The notes under the pieces: generated by a model | What the model was told of the DNA's origin: nothing | Databases searched by the model: none | What the model saw: the letters and a program-made list of their open reading frames with translations, nothing else | Shown: in pieces, positions 1-8,643 of the stretch | Layout: the number at the start of each line of letters is the position of its first letter | Position numbering within the stretch: position 1 is the first letter of the stretch | Assembly: GCF_014873145.1 (NCBI RefSeq) | Contig: NZ_JADBEK010000001.1 | Location: forward strand, 11,222,001-11,286,000 | From: Nonomuraea angiospora | GTDB taxonomy: Bacteria > Actinomycetota > Actinomycetes > Streptosporangiales > Streptosporangiaceae | DNA: 64,000 nucleotides | Direction of reading: 5' to 3' | Translations under genes and position numbers: made by a program

Positions 1-312
1 GAGGCCGGACAGGGCGTGCCGCTCCTCGAGGAGACGGAACGCCATGTCGCGCAGGGACCGGAGCACTCCGGCGTCCGGGGCGCGGTCGCGTACCGCTGAG
101 CGCAGGAGCCCGACGGCGTCGACCTCGCGGTCCAGCAGCAGGTCCTCCTTGCGCGGGAAGTGCTTGAAGACCGTCACGGCCGAGACCCCGGCCTCCCGCG
201 CGACCTCGGTGACCGTGACCGTGTCGAATCCGCGCTCGAGGAACAGCCGGGTCGCGACCTCCGAGATCTTCGCACGCGTCTGCGGGCCGCCTCGCGGTCC
301 GGTCCTGGGCAT
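1..312 (-). CDS. TetR family transcriptional regulator (N-terminal part, cut by the window edge)
   Basis: Only the first 104 codons are visible, read from ATG at 312 towards base 1. The protein opens with a basic stretch, then a TetR-type helix-turn-helix: 'FDTVTVTEVAREAGVSAVTVFK' region with the recognition helix 'VSAVTVFKHFPRKEDLL'. TetR proteins are cytoplasmic dimers that repress a neighbouring gene until a ligand binds. It is divergent from an MFS exporter at 413, the classic arrangement for a drug-responsive repressor and its pump. The C-terminal ligand-binding domain is outside the window, so the inducer cannot be guessed. Confidence 0.9.
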   Translation of the reverse strand, partial: MPRTGPRGGPQTRAKISEVATRLFLERGFDTVTVTEVAREAGVSAVTVFKHFPRKEDLLLDREVDAVGLLRSAVRDRAPDAGVLRSLRDMAFRLLEERHALSGL

Positions 313-327
313 CCCGGCCTCACTTTC

Positions 328-356
328 TTGTGTAACTTAATTTAGTCGCATAACCT
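328..356 (+). promoter_or_regulatory. Promoter for the MFS gene with an embedded TetR-type operator
   Basis: TTGTGT (328-333) and TAACCT (351-356) are separated by 17 bases, a plausible -35/-10 pair reading towards the exporter. Between them lies ACTTAATTTAGT (335-346), a 12-bp near-palindrome with 10 of 12 positions symmetric. An operator between -35 and -10 in the gap between a TetR gene and a pump is how many TetR systems work. The binding itself is inferred. Confidence 0.45.
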
Positions 357-412
357 AGTGGCATGTCCTTGCAACAGACCACTGTCATTGTCGCCACAGC
401 GGGGATCGCGAC

Positions 413-1867
413 GTGAAGAAAGCCCTACGGCCTGGTCGCACTCCCCGCTCGCTACGGGAGGCGTGGGTCGCGTTGGCGGGGCTGTCGACGGTGTTCCTCT
501 TCGAGATGCTGGACAACTCGATCCTGAACGTCGCGCTGCCCGTGATCGGACGTGAGCTGCACGCCTCCACGACCGCGTTGCAGTGGGTGACGGGCGCCTA
601 CGCGGTCGTGTTCGGCGGGTTGATGCTCGCCTTCGGCGCGATCGCCGACCGGTTCGGCCGACGGCGGATCATGCTGATCGGCCTGGTCCTGCTCGGCGTG
701 GCGAGCCTGGCGACCGCCGTGGTCACCACCGCCGGGCAGCTGATCGCCGTCCGGGCGGCGATGGGGGTCGCCGCGGCGATGACGACCCCGGGATCGATGG
801 CGCTGGCGTTCCGGCTGTTCGACGAGGACGGCCTGCGCGTGCGCGCGCTGACCCTCATCTCGACCGTCGGCCTGGTCGGGCTCGCGATCGGCCCGACGAC
901 GGGCGGCCTGGTGCTGGCGATCGTGCCCTGGCAGGTCCTGCTGCTGCTGAACGTGCCGGTCGCCGGGCTCGCGTTCCTCGGCGTGCGTTCCGGCGTCGCC
1001 GCCGACGACCCGGACGGCCTCCACCGCGACCCCCTCGACGTTCCCGGGATGCTGCTGGGCACGGCGACGATCGTGCTCGCGCTCTTCGCGCCGACGCTGT
1101 TCGTGGACGAGGGCGCCGGCTCGTGGGCGCCCTGGGCGGTCACCGCCGCGGCCGCCGTGACGGCGACCTGCTTCGTCCTGCGCGAGCGCCTGGCCCGCCA
1201 TCCGCTGCTCGACCTGAAGCTCCTCGCCCTCCCTCTGGTCTCCAGCGGCCTGGCCCACAAGGCCGCCGCCGGGCTGGCGACCGCCGGGCTCGGTTACCTG
1301 GTGACGCTGCAGTTGCAGCTCGACTGGGGCTGGACGCCCGCGCTGGCCGCCGTCGGGATGCTGCCGCAGGTCGTCGTCCTCATCGCGGGCAGCACGTTCG
1401 TCAACCCGTTCGTGCAGCGCGTCGGCCTGGACCGGGCGGCCTGGAGCAGCGCCGCGGCGGTCGTGTCCGGCCTCGCCGTCTACGGCCTGCTCGGCCGGTT
1501 CGGCTACCTGTGGGTCGCGGTCGCGCTCGTGCTCGTGGCGGCCGGGATGCGCGTGGTCGGCGTCGTCGCCGGGCTCAACGTGGTTCGCGGCCTGCCCGCG
1601 AACCGGACCACCATGGGCACCGCGCTCGTCGACACCGCCACCGAGGTCACCTCCGGCACCGGCATCGCCATCACCGGCACGATCCTCGCCACCCTGTTCA
1701 CCGGCGACCTCGCCACCTCCCACTGGAGCCCGCAGCAGACCGGCGAGTTCCACCAGGCCGTCACCACCGCGGGCCTCACCCTCACCGTCGTCGCGGCGGC
1801 CCTCGTCGGCTGGGGGATCGCCCGCACCCGGCACTTCGCAGAGCCGAGCAGCCCTTCGTTCCCTTGA
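413..1867 (+). CDS. MFS multidrug efflux transporter, DHA2 (14-TM) type
   Basis: A 484-residue polytopic membrane protein. 'LDNSILNVALP' in the first helix matches the motif typical of 14-TM drug:H+ antiporters, and 'GAIADRFGRRRIMLIG' is MFS motif A between helices 2 and 3. Hydrophobic segments continue to the C-terminus, fitting 14 spans. The GTG start at 413 has a G-rich sequence about 8 bases upstream. It should export small hydrophobic or cationic compounds using the proton gradient. The divergent TetR gene is its likely repressor. Substrate cannot be told from sequence. Confidence 0.9.
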   Translation: MKKALRPGRTPRSLREAWVALAGLSTVFLFEMLDNSILNVALPVIGRELHASTTALQWVTGAYAVVFGGLMLAFGAIADRFGRRRIMLIGLVLLGVASLATAVVTTAGQLIAVRAAMGVAAAMTTPGSMALAFRLFDEDGLRVRALTLISTVGLVGLAIGPTTGGLVLAIVPWQVLLLLNVPVAGLAFLGVRSGVAADDPDGLHRDPLDVPGMLLGTATIVLALFAPTLFVDEGAGSWAPWAVTAAAAVTATCFVLRERLARHPLLDLKLLALPLVSSGLAHKAAAGLATAGLGYLVTLQLQLDWGWTPALAAVGMLPQVVVLIAGSTFVNPFVQRVGLDRAAWSSAAAVVSGLAVYGLLGRFGYLWVAVALVLVAAGMRVVGVVAGLNVVRGLPANRTTMGTALVDTATEVTSGTGIAITGTILATLFTGDLATSHWSPQQTGEFHQAVTTAGLTLTVVAAALVGWGIARTRHFAEPSSPSFP

Positions 1868-1993
1868 CGGGGCCCCGATCGCCCGCGACTCTGACAGCGG
1901 CGATCAGAATCTCCTGACTGTAATGCCAAGAAACCTCTTCTCCGCGGCTCCGGAATGGCTTATACCCGTGAGTACGGATGATCGGAGGTCCCC

Positions 1994-3298
1994 ATGCGGC
2001 TGCTCGGCCGGCTCTTCCTGGTGTTCACCGCGACCGCGGCCTGCCTGCCCGCGGCCGGTGCGGGGCCGGCGGCAGCCGCCGTGGCCCCCACGGCCGTGAT
2101 CCGCGCGGACTTCCCCGATCCGGACGTCATCCAGGTCGGCTCCACCTTCTACGCCTACTCCACCAGCAGCTCGGCCGGGCGCATCCAGGTGGCCGGCGCC
2201 TCGTCCGCCACCGGCCCGTGGACCGTGCGCGGGGACGCGCTGCCGGCGAAACCGTCCTGGGCGGGGACCGGCGGGTTCTGGGCACCCGACGTCTCCCGGC
2301 TTCCCGACGGCCGCTACCTGATGTACTTCACCGGCCCCAGCACCGCCACCGGGCGCATGTGCATCGGCGCCGCCACCTCGGCGAACCCCCTCGGCCCCTT
2401 CCAGCCGACCAGCGGTTCACCGCTCGTCTGCAACGCGGGCGAGGGCGGCGACATCGACCCGTCGAGCTTCGTCGACACCGACGGCAAGCGGTACCTGCTC
2501 TACAAGAACGACGGCAACGCCGTCGGCCGGCCCACCGTGCTGTGGCTGCAGCAGGTCGGCGCGGACGGCGTCACCTTCGTCGGCGGCCGCACCGAGCTCA
2601 TCCGCAACGACCGGCCCGAGGAGGCCGGGGTGATCGAGGCTCCCGTGCTCGTCAAGCGGTCCTCCCGGTACGTGCTCTTCTACTCGGCCGGCTCCTACGC
2701 GGGCAACAGCTATTTCACCAGCTACGCCGTGTCCTCGTCGCTGACCGGGCCCTACACCAAGGCGTACCGGCCGCTGATGACGACGGCCACCTTCGACGGC
2801 GCGGTTCAGGGCCCCGGCGGGACCGACGTGCTCGGGAGCCGCGTCTTCTTCCACGGCTGGGTGGGCAACGCGCGCCACATGTACACCGCGGAGCTGGGCT
2901 GGGCCGACGACTACCCGGTCGTGCGCGGCAGCCGGGTGCGATACGAGGCCGAGCGCGGCACGCTCAACCACGCCGAGGTCCGTACCGGCGCGGCCGGGGC
3001 ATCGCAGGGGGCCGTCGTCGCCAAGATCGACTATGCGGACAGCTGGGTCGACGTCCGGGTGTTCGCGCCGGTCGCCGGGGCCTACACCGCGTACGTGACC
3101 TATGCCGCCGGGTACGGCGACGCGCAGCACCTGGTGACGGTGAACGGCGGCACGCGGTTCACGCTGAGCTATCCCGACCGCGGCTGGGACAACTGGACGC
3201 AGGTGCCGGCCCAGCTCACGCTGAACGCCGGGTGGAACACCCTGCGCCTGCAGTATCAGACGCGTTGGGCGGAGCTGGACCACATCGAGATCGCCTGA
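1994..3298 (+). CDS. Secreted glycoside hydrolase family 43 with C-terminal CBM35/CBM6-like domain
   Basis: 434 residues with a signal peptide (basic start, hydrophobic core, Ala-rich cleavage region near residues 20-30). The GH43 five-bladed propeller is marked by 'DFPDPDVIQVG' (catalytic base Asp near 42), 'GDIDPSSFVDTDGKRYLLY' (pKa-modulating Asp) and 'GVIEAPVLVK' (acid Glu). The last ~125 residues, from 'RYEAERGTLNHAE', form a beta-sandwich carbohydrate-binding module ending 'ELDHIEIA', typical of CBM35/6. GH43 enzymes release arabinofuranose or xylose from plant polysaccharides. A strong ribosome site (cggaggt) precedes the ATG. The sugar operon downstream could import its products, which is inference. 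Confidence 0.9.
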   Translation: MRLLGRLFLVFTATAACLPAAGAGPAAAAVAPTAVIRADFPDPDVIQVGSTFYAYSTSSSAGRIQVAGASSATGPWTVRGDALPAKPSWAGTGGFWAPDVSRLPDGRYLMYFTGPSTATGRMCIGAATSANPLGPFQPTSGSPLVCNAGEGGDIDPSSFVDTDGKRYLLYKNDGNAVGRPTVLWLQQVGADGVTFVGGRTELIRNDRPEEAGVIEAPVLVKRSSRYVLFYSAGSYAGNSYFTSYAVSSSLTGPYTKAYRPLMTTATFDGAVQGPGGTDVLGSRVFFHGWVGNARHMYTAELGWADDYPVVRGSRVRYEAERGTLNHAEVRTGAAGASQGAVVAKIDYADSWVDVRVFAPVAGAYTAYVTYAAGYGDAQHLVTVNGGTRFTLSYPDRGWDNWTQVPAQLTLNAGWNTLRLQYQTRWAELDHIEIA

Positions 3299-3368
3299 TC
3301 CACGAGCCTGCCGCGAGCCGATGGCGATGGGCGAACCTTCGGCTCCCTGGCGGCGCACCAGCTGCTGA

Positions 3369-3400
3369 CTGGCCGTTCTCCCGTCATGGGGAACGGCCAG
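3369..3400. terminator. Hairpin between convergent genes
   Basis: CTGGCCGTTC pairs with GAACGGCCAG, and CCC/GGG extends the stem past one bulged base. It sits between the convergent GH43 and DeoR genes, 7 bases from the DeoR stop codon, so it can serve both. No U-run is obvious, as is common in GC-rich actinobacteria. Confidence 0.6.
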
Positions 3401-3406
3401 CGATGC

Positions 3407-4252
3407 CTACTGGGGATCCGGACCGGCTTCAGGGGTGCCTTCGGCGGTTTCCGGCGTGATCAGCTCTACCTCGTTCTCCGCCAGCGCGTCCAGAAGATCG
3501 GGCGGCGGGGTGGAGTCCGTGACGAGGTAGTCGGCGCCCCCGAGCTCCGACACCTGGGCGAAGAGCCGGCGCCCGAACTTGGAGGAGTCGGCCAGGATCG
3601 CCACGCGCGCCGACCGAGAGATCATCTCTCGCATCATCGCCGCCTCGGAGAGGTTGCTCGTCGTGTAGCCGGCCGCCGAAACGGCGCCGACCCCGATCAA
3701 CGCCAGATCGCAGCTGATGTCCAGCTCGCTTCCGTCGGATGCCCGGAAGCTGACGGGGCCGATGGTGGCCAGCGTGAGAGTGCGGACCGCGCCGCCGAAG
3801 ACGTACACGTCGCGGACGGCGGAGGGCTGCAGCGCGGGGGGCACGAGCAGACTGTTCGTCACCACCGTCAGGTCCCGGTGGTTGCGCAGGTTACGGGCGA
3901 CGGCAAGAGTGGTCGTACCGCCGTTGATCATGATGATCGATCCATCCTTGACCAGCGACGCGGCGAGTACCGCGATCTTCTCCTTCTCGCCTTCCTCCAT
4001 CTTGAGCCGCACGTCAACGGCACGGTCGACCCGAGATAGAGTGGCCTGACTGACCGCTCCGCCATAGGTGCGGACCAGGACACCGTCGGCGCTGAGCTGG
4101 TCCAGGTCTCGACGGATCGTGTCGATGGAGACGCCGAAGCGCTCTGCGAGTGCGCTGACCGTGACCTGCCCGGCCTCCGCGACGTATGCCGCCAGCTGGG
4201 CCTTGCGTCCTGCGGGTAGACGACGCTGCCGGTCCTCTTCGTCAAGGGTCAC
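3407..4252 (-). CDS. DeoR/GlpR family transcriptional repressor of the sugar operon
   Basis: An N-terminal DeoR helix-turn-helix ('VTVSALAERFGVSIDTIRRD', then 'LVRTYGGAV') is followed by a DeoR sugar-phosphate sensor domain ('INGGTTTLAVARNL', 'VVTNSLLV', 'ADSSKFGR'). Family members are cytoplasmic repressors released by a phosphorylated sugar. I start at GTG 4252 because GGGAGGG lies just before it; in-frame ATG 4264 and TTG 4291 lack a good ribosome site. It is divergent from the ABC/aldolase/kinase genes, and repeated TGCGGTAGT-like boxes occur in the gap. The inducer is probably a phosphosugar made by the kinase at 8644, which is inference. Confidence 0.9.
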   Translation of the reverse strand: MTLDEEDRQRRLPAGRKAQLAAYVAEAGQVTVSALAERFGVSIDTIRRDLDQLSADGVLVRTYGGAVSQATLSRVDRAVDVRLKMEEGEKEKIAVLAASLVKDGSIIMINGGTTTLAVARNLRNHRDLTVVTNSLLVPPALQPSAVRDVYVFGGAVRTLTLATIGPVSFRASDGSELDISCDLALIGVGAVSAAGYTTSNLSEAAMMREMISRSARVAILADSSKFGRRLFAQVSELGGADYLVTDSTPPPDLLDALAENEVELITPETAEGTPEAGPDPQ

Positions 4253-4326
4253 TGACCCTCCCATCTCTGCGGTAGTTGCGCTAGCGATCAACGCAACAGA
4301 GGGGTGATACAGGACTAGAACTGCAG

Positions 4327-4339
4327 ACTACCGCAAAAA
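4327..4339 (-). promoter_or_regulatory. Candidate DeoR operator box
   Basis: Read on the minus strand this is TTTTTGCGGTAGT. A sister box, TTTTTGCGTTACT, lies in inverted orientation at 4450-4462, and the core TGCGGTAGT recurs exactly at 4268-4276 just upstream of the regulator's own start. Three related boxes in a divergent regulator/operon gap suggest DeoR binding sites that could loop. Confidence 0.45.
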
Positions 4340-4449
4340 GCTGCCACTTTCAGGCGAGCTGCCGCCGAATGCGGGTGTCGGGGCGCTGGAAACCTCGCAC
4401 CGCAGCACGTCTCTTCCGCTGTATGCCGAACTGTGCGGTTCCTAGCGGG

Positions 4450-4462
4450 TTTTTGCGTTACT
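4450..4462 (+). promoter_or_regulatory. Candidate DeoR operator box next to the operon promoter
   Basis: TTTTTGCGTTACT differs from the inverted box at 4327-4339 at 2 of 13 positions. It ends 5 bases before the putative -35 at 4468, where a bound repressor would block RNA polymerase. Confidence 0.45.
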
Positions 4463-4467
4463 AGGGC

Positions 4468-4496
4468 TTGTGGGGTGGCGTCACGCGTTGTTAATG
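4468..4496 (+). promoter_or_regulatory. Putative sigma-70-type promoter of the sugar operon
   Basis: TTGTGG (4468-4473), a 17-base spacer, then TTAATG (4491-4496), about 50 bases before the binding-protein start. The match is moderate; the placement beside an operator-like box raises its plausibility. Confidence 0.35.
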
Positions 4497-4546
4497 TGGC
4501 GGAAATCGGCAAAGACCGGTAACACCTGTACAGCAAGGAGGTCGCG

Positions 4547-5854
4547 ATGACCGGAGGCAGCACCCGGTTGCAGGGCCGGACGAGGCGACTACTCGGGGTG
4601 GTGGCGGTGGCGATGATCGGCGCCACGGCCGTGGGGTGCGGTTCCGGCTCGGGGTCGAGCGCGGAATCGAGCGGCGACGGGACCGTCACTCTGGAGTTCG
4701 CGCAGTGGTGGGCGCCGGAGCTGCCGGCGGGATCGTTCGACAAGCTTATGTCCGAATTCACGGCACAGAACCCGAACATCAAGGTCAAGCTGTTGAGTGG
4801 TCCGTACGCGTCCACCAAGCAGCAGCTGGTGTCCGGGGCGGCGTCGAGGACGCTGCCCGACGTCGTGGGACTCGACGGCGCATGGGTGAGCGACTTCGCC
4901 AAGCAGGGCGCCATCGCTGACCTGTCCGAGCTCATGACAGCCGCGAAGTACGACTCCAGCCAGCTCGCGAGCCAGATTCAGATCAAGGGGAAGACCTACA
5001 TGATCCCCGTGGTCAACTTCGTCTACCCCCTGTTCGTCAACAACGATCTGCTCTCGAAGGCGGGCATCAAGAAGCCTCCGAGCACGCGCACGGAGTTCTT
5101 GGAAGCGGCCAAGAAGATCACCGCGCTCGGCGGCAACGTCAAGGGCTGGGCCCTGCCACTCGACACCGCCGTCCCCAACGGCGTCCAGAATGACGTGATG
5201 TCCTGGTTGTGGGCATCGGGTGGCAGCATGCTCACCAAGGACGGGAAGCCCGACCTGACCGGCCAGGGCGTCAAGAGCACCGTGGACTACGTCAAGAGCC
5301 TGAACGACGCGGGCGTCATCGCGCCCGGAGCGCTGACCATGAAAGAGCAGGACAAGGTGGAGAAGTTCTCCACCGGTCAGGTCGGCATGATGATCGATTC
5401 CCTGGCTCACATCACGCTGATCAAGAAGAACGATCCGAAGCTGGACTTCACGGTGGTGCCGATCCCGGCCGAGGACGGTTACACCGGCAAGCGCGGCATC
5501 CCGTACGCGTCCTGGGGCATCGGCGTCGCCGAGTCCTCGGAGCACAAGGCCGAGGCGTTCAAGCTGGTCCAGTTCTTGATGAACAAGCAGGCGAACGCGC
5601 AGCTGAGCACGTTGGCGAACGGCTTCCCCGGCAACAAGACGGCCGAGCCGGACTTCAGCACGAGCGACCCGCTGTTCAAGACGGCCTTCGACATCTACAA
5701 GGCGGGCTATCCCGCCAACGAGTTCGTCGGATTGCCGAAGTCCGAAGACCTCATGCGCAGCTTCGATGAGCAGCTGCAGCTCGCGCTCACCGGCAAGCAG
5801 AGTGTCGACGAGGCCCTCAACAAGGCGCAACAGGCCTGGGCCCCGGTGCTCTGA
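4547..5854 (+). CDS. ABC sugar-binding lipoprotein (SBP family 1)
   Basis: 435 residues. A lipoprotein signal ends in 'ATAVGC' with Cys31 as the lipidated residue, so the protein is anchored outside the cell membrane. The mature part has the extracellular solute-binding fold of carbohydrate importers: 'LEFAQWWAPELP', 'FTAQNPNIKVK', 'LPDVVGLDGAW', and a C-terminal 'EALNKAQQAWAPVL' helix. A strong aaggagg ribosome site precedes the ATG. It delivers a sugar or oligosaccharide to the two permeases downstream. The exact sugar is not readable; with the aldolase and kinase it may be a hexose or hexitol, or an oligosaccharide made of them. Confidence 0.92.
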   Translation: MTGGSTRLQGRTRRLLGVVAVAMIGATAVGCGSGSGSSAESSGDGTVTLEFAQWWAPELPAGSFDKLMSEFTAQNPNIKVKLLSGPYASTKQQLVSGAASRTLPDVVGLDGAWVSDFAKQGAIADLSELMTAAKYDSSQLASQIQIKGKTYMIPVVNFVYPLFVNNDLLSKAGIKKPPSTRTEFLEAAKKITALGGNVKGWALPLDTAVPNGVQNDVMSWLWASGGSMLTKDGKPDLTGQGVKSTVDYVKSLNDAGVIAPGALTMKEQDKVEKFSTGQVGMMIDSLAHITLIKKNDPKLDFTVVPIPAEDGYTGKRGIPYASWGIGVAESSEHKAEAFKLVQFLMNKQANAQLSTLANGFPGNKTAEPDFSTSDPLFKTAFDIYKAGYPANEFVGLPKSEDLMRSFDEQLQLALTGKQSVDEALNKAQQAWAPVL

Positions 5855-5915
5855 CCTTCCGTACTTCGTGGGCCGCGCCGACCGTGCGGCGCGGCCCCGA
5901 AACAAGGAGACATCG

Positions 5916-6878
5916 ATGGAAACCGCGAAACTCGATCCCGCGGCCTCCCCGGGAGCCGCAAAATCGGCATCGGAATCCTCTGCGGGCCGGCGGAGAAGGA
6001 CGCGGCCTTTTCCCGTGCAGCGCGTTGTCCCGTACGGCTATCTCTCGCCGACGCTCATCCTGATCTTTGTGCTGATGATTATCCCCATCGCGATGGTGGT
6101 CAGCTATTCGTTCAAGGACAACGTGATCGTCGAGCAGAATCCGGTCTTCGCCGGCCTCGCCAACTACACCACGGTGCTCACCGATCCCGACTTCCTGGCC
6201 GCGCTGAAGAACACGTTCGTCTTCATCACCGTGAGCACCGTCGCGCACCTCGGCCTGGGGCTGGCCTTCGCGACGATGCTCAACACGCCGTTGCTGGGCG
6301 GAGTGACGAAAGCCATCTTCCGCATCGTCTACATCCTGCCCTGGCTGTTCACGGTCGCCGTGATCGCGGTCATCTGGCGGCTCATGCTGGACCCGTCGGG
6401 GGTGGTCAACTACATCCTGACCACGATCGGCGTGATGCGCGAGCAGGTGAGCTGGCTCTCCGAGCCGAACACGGCGCTCTGGGCATTGACGTTCATCAAC
6501 ATCTGGGCCGGCTTCCCCTTCTTCATGATCAGCATCCTCGCGGGGTTGCAGGGGATCTCGCCCATCCTGTACGAGGCGGCCTCCGTGGACGGCGCAAGCA
6601 CGTTCCGCCAGTTCCGCAACGTGACGATCCCACAGCTGAAACCGGTGCTCCTCAGCATGGCCGTGCTCGACCTCATCTGGACCTCCCAGCAGTTCGCCCT
6701 CATCTGGATGACCACCGGCGGTGGCCCGCTGAACGCCACCGAAATGCTCAGCACCTACACCTACAAGCAGGCCTTCAGCAGTTACGAGTTCGCCACCGCG
6801 TCCGCCGCCGCCGTCATAGTCCTGCTGCTCACGATGGTTCTGGCCTTCTTCTACGTTCGCCTGCAAAAGGAGAGGTGA
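5916..6878 (+). CDS. ABC sugar permease, MalF/UgpA type
   Basis: 320 residues from ATG 5916, chosen for the aaggaga ribosome site 5 bases upstream; longer in-frame starts lie inside the preceding gene. After a hydrophilic N-terminus of about 35 residues there are six transmembrane helices and the EAA loop 'YEAASVDGASTFRQF..IP' that docks on the ATPase. It pairs with the permease at 6885 to form the channel. The gap to the binding-protein gene is 61 bases, so the genes are likely co-transcribed. Confidence 0.92.
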   Translation: METAKLDPAASPGAAKSASESSAGRRRRTRPFPVQRVVPYGYLSPTLILIFVLMIIPIAMVVSYSFKDNVIVEQNPVFAGLANYTTVLTDPDFLAALKNTFVFITVSTVAHLGLGLAFATMLNTPLLGGVTKAIFRIVYILPWLFTVAVIAVIWRLMLDPSGVVNYILTTIGVMREQVSWLSEPNTALWALTFINIWAGFPFFMISILAGLQGISPILYEAASVDGASTFRQFRNVTIPQLKPVLLSMAVLDLIWTSQQFALIWMTTGGGPLNATEMLSTYTYKQAFSSYEFATASAAAVIVLLLTMVLAFFYVRLQKER

Positions 6879-6884
6879 TCACCC

Positions 6885-7727
6885 GTGCTCACCCGCAAAA
6901 GGCGGCGCCTCGGCGCGAAGATCGCCGTGCTCGCAGGCCTGTGCGTCGGCGCGGCCTTCGCCGGCCTGCCGGTCGTGTGGATGCTGTCGACGTCGTTCAA
7001 GACCAACGGGGAGGTCTTCCAGGTTCCGCCGCGGCTGATCACCGAGAACTTCTCGTTCGACGCCTACGCGGCGATCCTGGGCGACGGCACCCAGTTGAGG
7101 TTTTTCATCAACAGTTACATCGTCGCATTGTCGGTGACGGTGCTGACATTGTTCGTGGCGATCCTCGCGGCGTACGGATTCAGCCGCTACAACTTCCCGC
7201 TGAAGCGATCCGTCAACGCCGTGATCGTCACCGTTCAGGCCGTGCCGCCGATCACCCTCGTCATTCCTTACTTCGGTCTCGTGGTGGCACTCGGCCTGTA
7301 CAACACTTATCCGGGGCTGATCCTCACCCATATGGTGTTCACGCTGCCCTATGCGATTATCATGATGACCGCATACTTCAACACCCTGCCCCGCGAATTG
7401 GATGAATCCGTCAAGGTGGACGGGGCGTCGAGCTGGACGGCTCTCTGGCGCATCCTGGTGCCCATCTCGGTTCCCGGGCTGGTCGCCGTCGGCGTCTACA
7501 CCTTCATGATCTCCTGGAACGAATACCTGTTCGCGCTGACCCTCACGCGTACCGACGACATGCGAACGGTTCCCATCGGCATCCAGCTCCTGATGGGCCA
7601 GCACTCCTACGAGTGGAACCAGATGATGGCCATGAGCATTCTGGGGTCCATCCCGGTGCTCGTGCTGTTCCTCCTCTTCCAGCGGCGGTTCATCGGCGGC
7701 CTGACCTCCGGCGCGGTCAAGGCCTGA
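6885..7727 (+). CDS. ABC sugar permease, MalG/UgpE type
   Basis: 280 residues from GTG 6885, 6 bases after the first permease, with aaaggagagg upstream. Six hydrophobic helices and the EAA motif 'ELDESVKVDGASSWTALW' mark the second inner-membrane subunit of a CUT1 sugar importer. No ATP-binding subunit follows; actinobacteria often energise several CUT1 importers with one shared MsiK-type ATPase encoded elsewhere, which I infer here. Confidence 0.92.
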   Translation: MLTRKRRRLGAKIAVLAGLCVGAAFAGLPVVWMLSTSFKTNGEVFQVPPRLITENFSFDAYAAILGDGTQLRFFINSYIVALSVTVLTLFVAILAAYGFSRYNFPLKRSVNAVIVTVQAVPPITLVIPYFGLVVALGLYNTYPGLILTHMVFTLPYAIIMMTAYFNTLPRELDESVKVDGASSWTALWRILVPISVPGLVAVGVYTFMISWNEYLFALTLTRTDDMRTVPIGIQLLMGQHSYEWNQMMAMSILGSIPVLVLFLLFQRRFIGGLTSGAVKA

Positions 7728-7781
7728 CCCGTCATCCCCATTTCGAGCGACAATCTTCCAACCAGAAGGAGAAATACAGCA

Positions 7782-8642
7782 ATGCTGACGACCGGCAAGG
7801 TGCTCCTGGCCGTGGCGAACGAAAAAAACTTCGCCGTGCCCGCCTTCAACATCAGTGACTACGCCATGTTCAACGGCATCGTGGACATCAGCGAAGAGAA
7901 GAACGCGCCGCTTTTCGTCGGGATCCACCCCGACGAGGTGCGGCACATCGGAGTGGACGTGATCGCCGCGATGACCCAGCGAGCCCATCGCTCGTCCGTG
8001 CCGATCGCGATTCACTGGGACCACGGCGCGACCTACCAGGAGATGCTGACCGCGATCCGGATCGGCTTCACCTCGGTGATGATCGACGCCTCGATGAAGT
8101 CCTTCGAGGACAACATCGCGATCTCCAAGAAGGTCACTGAGACCGCGCACGCGGTCGGCCTGTCGGTCGAGGCGGAGCTGGGAACGATCGGCAAGACCGA
8201 CAGCGAGGCCGAGGACGGCAGCGACGCGATCATCTACACCGACCCGGCGGACGCCGTGACCTTCGTGCGGGAGACAGGGGTCGACAGTCTCGCCGTGGCC
8301 ATCGGCACCTATCACGGCCTCTACCCGAAGTCCCTGAAGCCGGAGCTGAAGCTCGACCTGCTGAAGGAGATCAAGGATCGGGTCCAGATCCCGCTCGTGC
8401 TGCACGGCGGCTCGGGCAACCCCGACGACGAGATCGCGCAGTCGGTCAAGCTCGGCATCAACAAGATCAATATCTCCAGTGACATCAAGGCGGCCTACCA
8501 CATGAAGATGCGCGAAGTCCTGGCCGATGAGAGCCTGCGCGAGCCCAACTCCATCCAGCCGCCGTGCATCGAGGCGATGAAGGTGGTGGCCGGGCAGAAG
8601 ATCGACCTCTTCGAGGCGACCGGCAAGGCATCTCTCTACTGA
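7782..8642 (+). CDS. Class II fructose/tagatose-bisphosphate aldolase (FbaA/GatY/KbaY family)
   Basis: 286 residues, the usual length for the short GatY/KbaY/IolJ group. 'HWDHG' carries catalytic Asp80 and zinc ligand His81; 'VEAELGTIG' gives Glu132; 'GTYHG' (His178) and 'LHGGSG' (His208) supply the other zinc ligands and phosphate-binding loop; 'NKINISSD' is the second phosphate loop. The enzyme cleaves a ketose bisphosphate to dihydroxyacetone phosphate and an aldehyde. One base separates its stop from the kinase gene. The kinase could make the bisphosphate that this enzyme splits. Substrate (fructose, tagatose or another ketose) is undetermined. Confidence 0.9.
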   Translation: MLTTGKVLLAVANEKNFAVPAFNISDYAMFNGIVDISEEKNAPLFVGIHPDEVRHIGVDVIAAMTQRAHRSSVPIAIHWDHGATYQEMLTAIRIGFTSVMIDASMKSFEDNIAISKKVTETAHAVGLSVEAELGTIGKTDSEAEDGSDAIIYTDPADAVTFVRETGVDSLAVAIGTYHGLYPKSLKPELKLDLLKEIKDRVQIPLVLHGGSGNPDDEIAQSVKLGINKINISSDIKAAYHMKMREVLADESLREPNSIQPPCIEAMKVVAGQKIDLFEATGKASLY

Positions 8643-8643
8643 C

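Noticed and set aside
452..1834. A 460-codon minus-strand open frame opposite the exporter
   Set aside because: Hydrophilic Asp/Arg/Gln-rich antisense shadow of a membrane protein gene.
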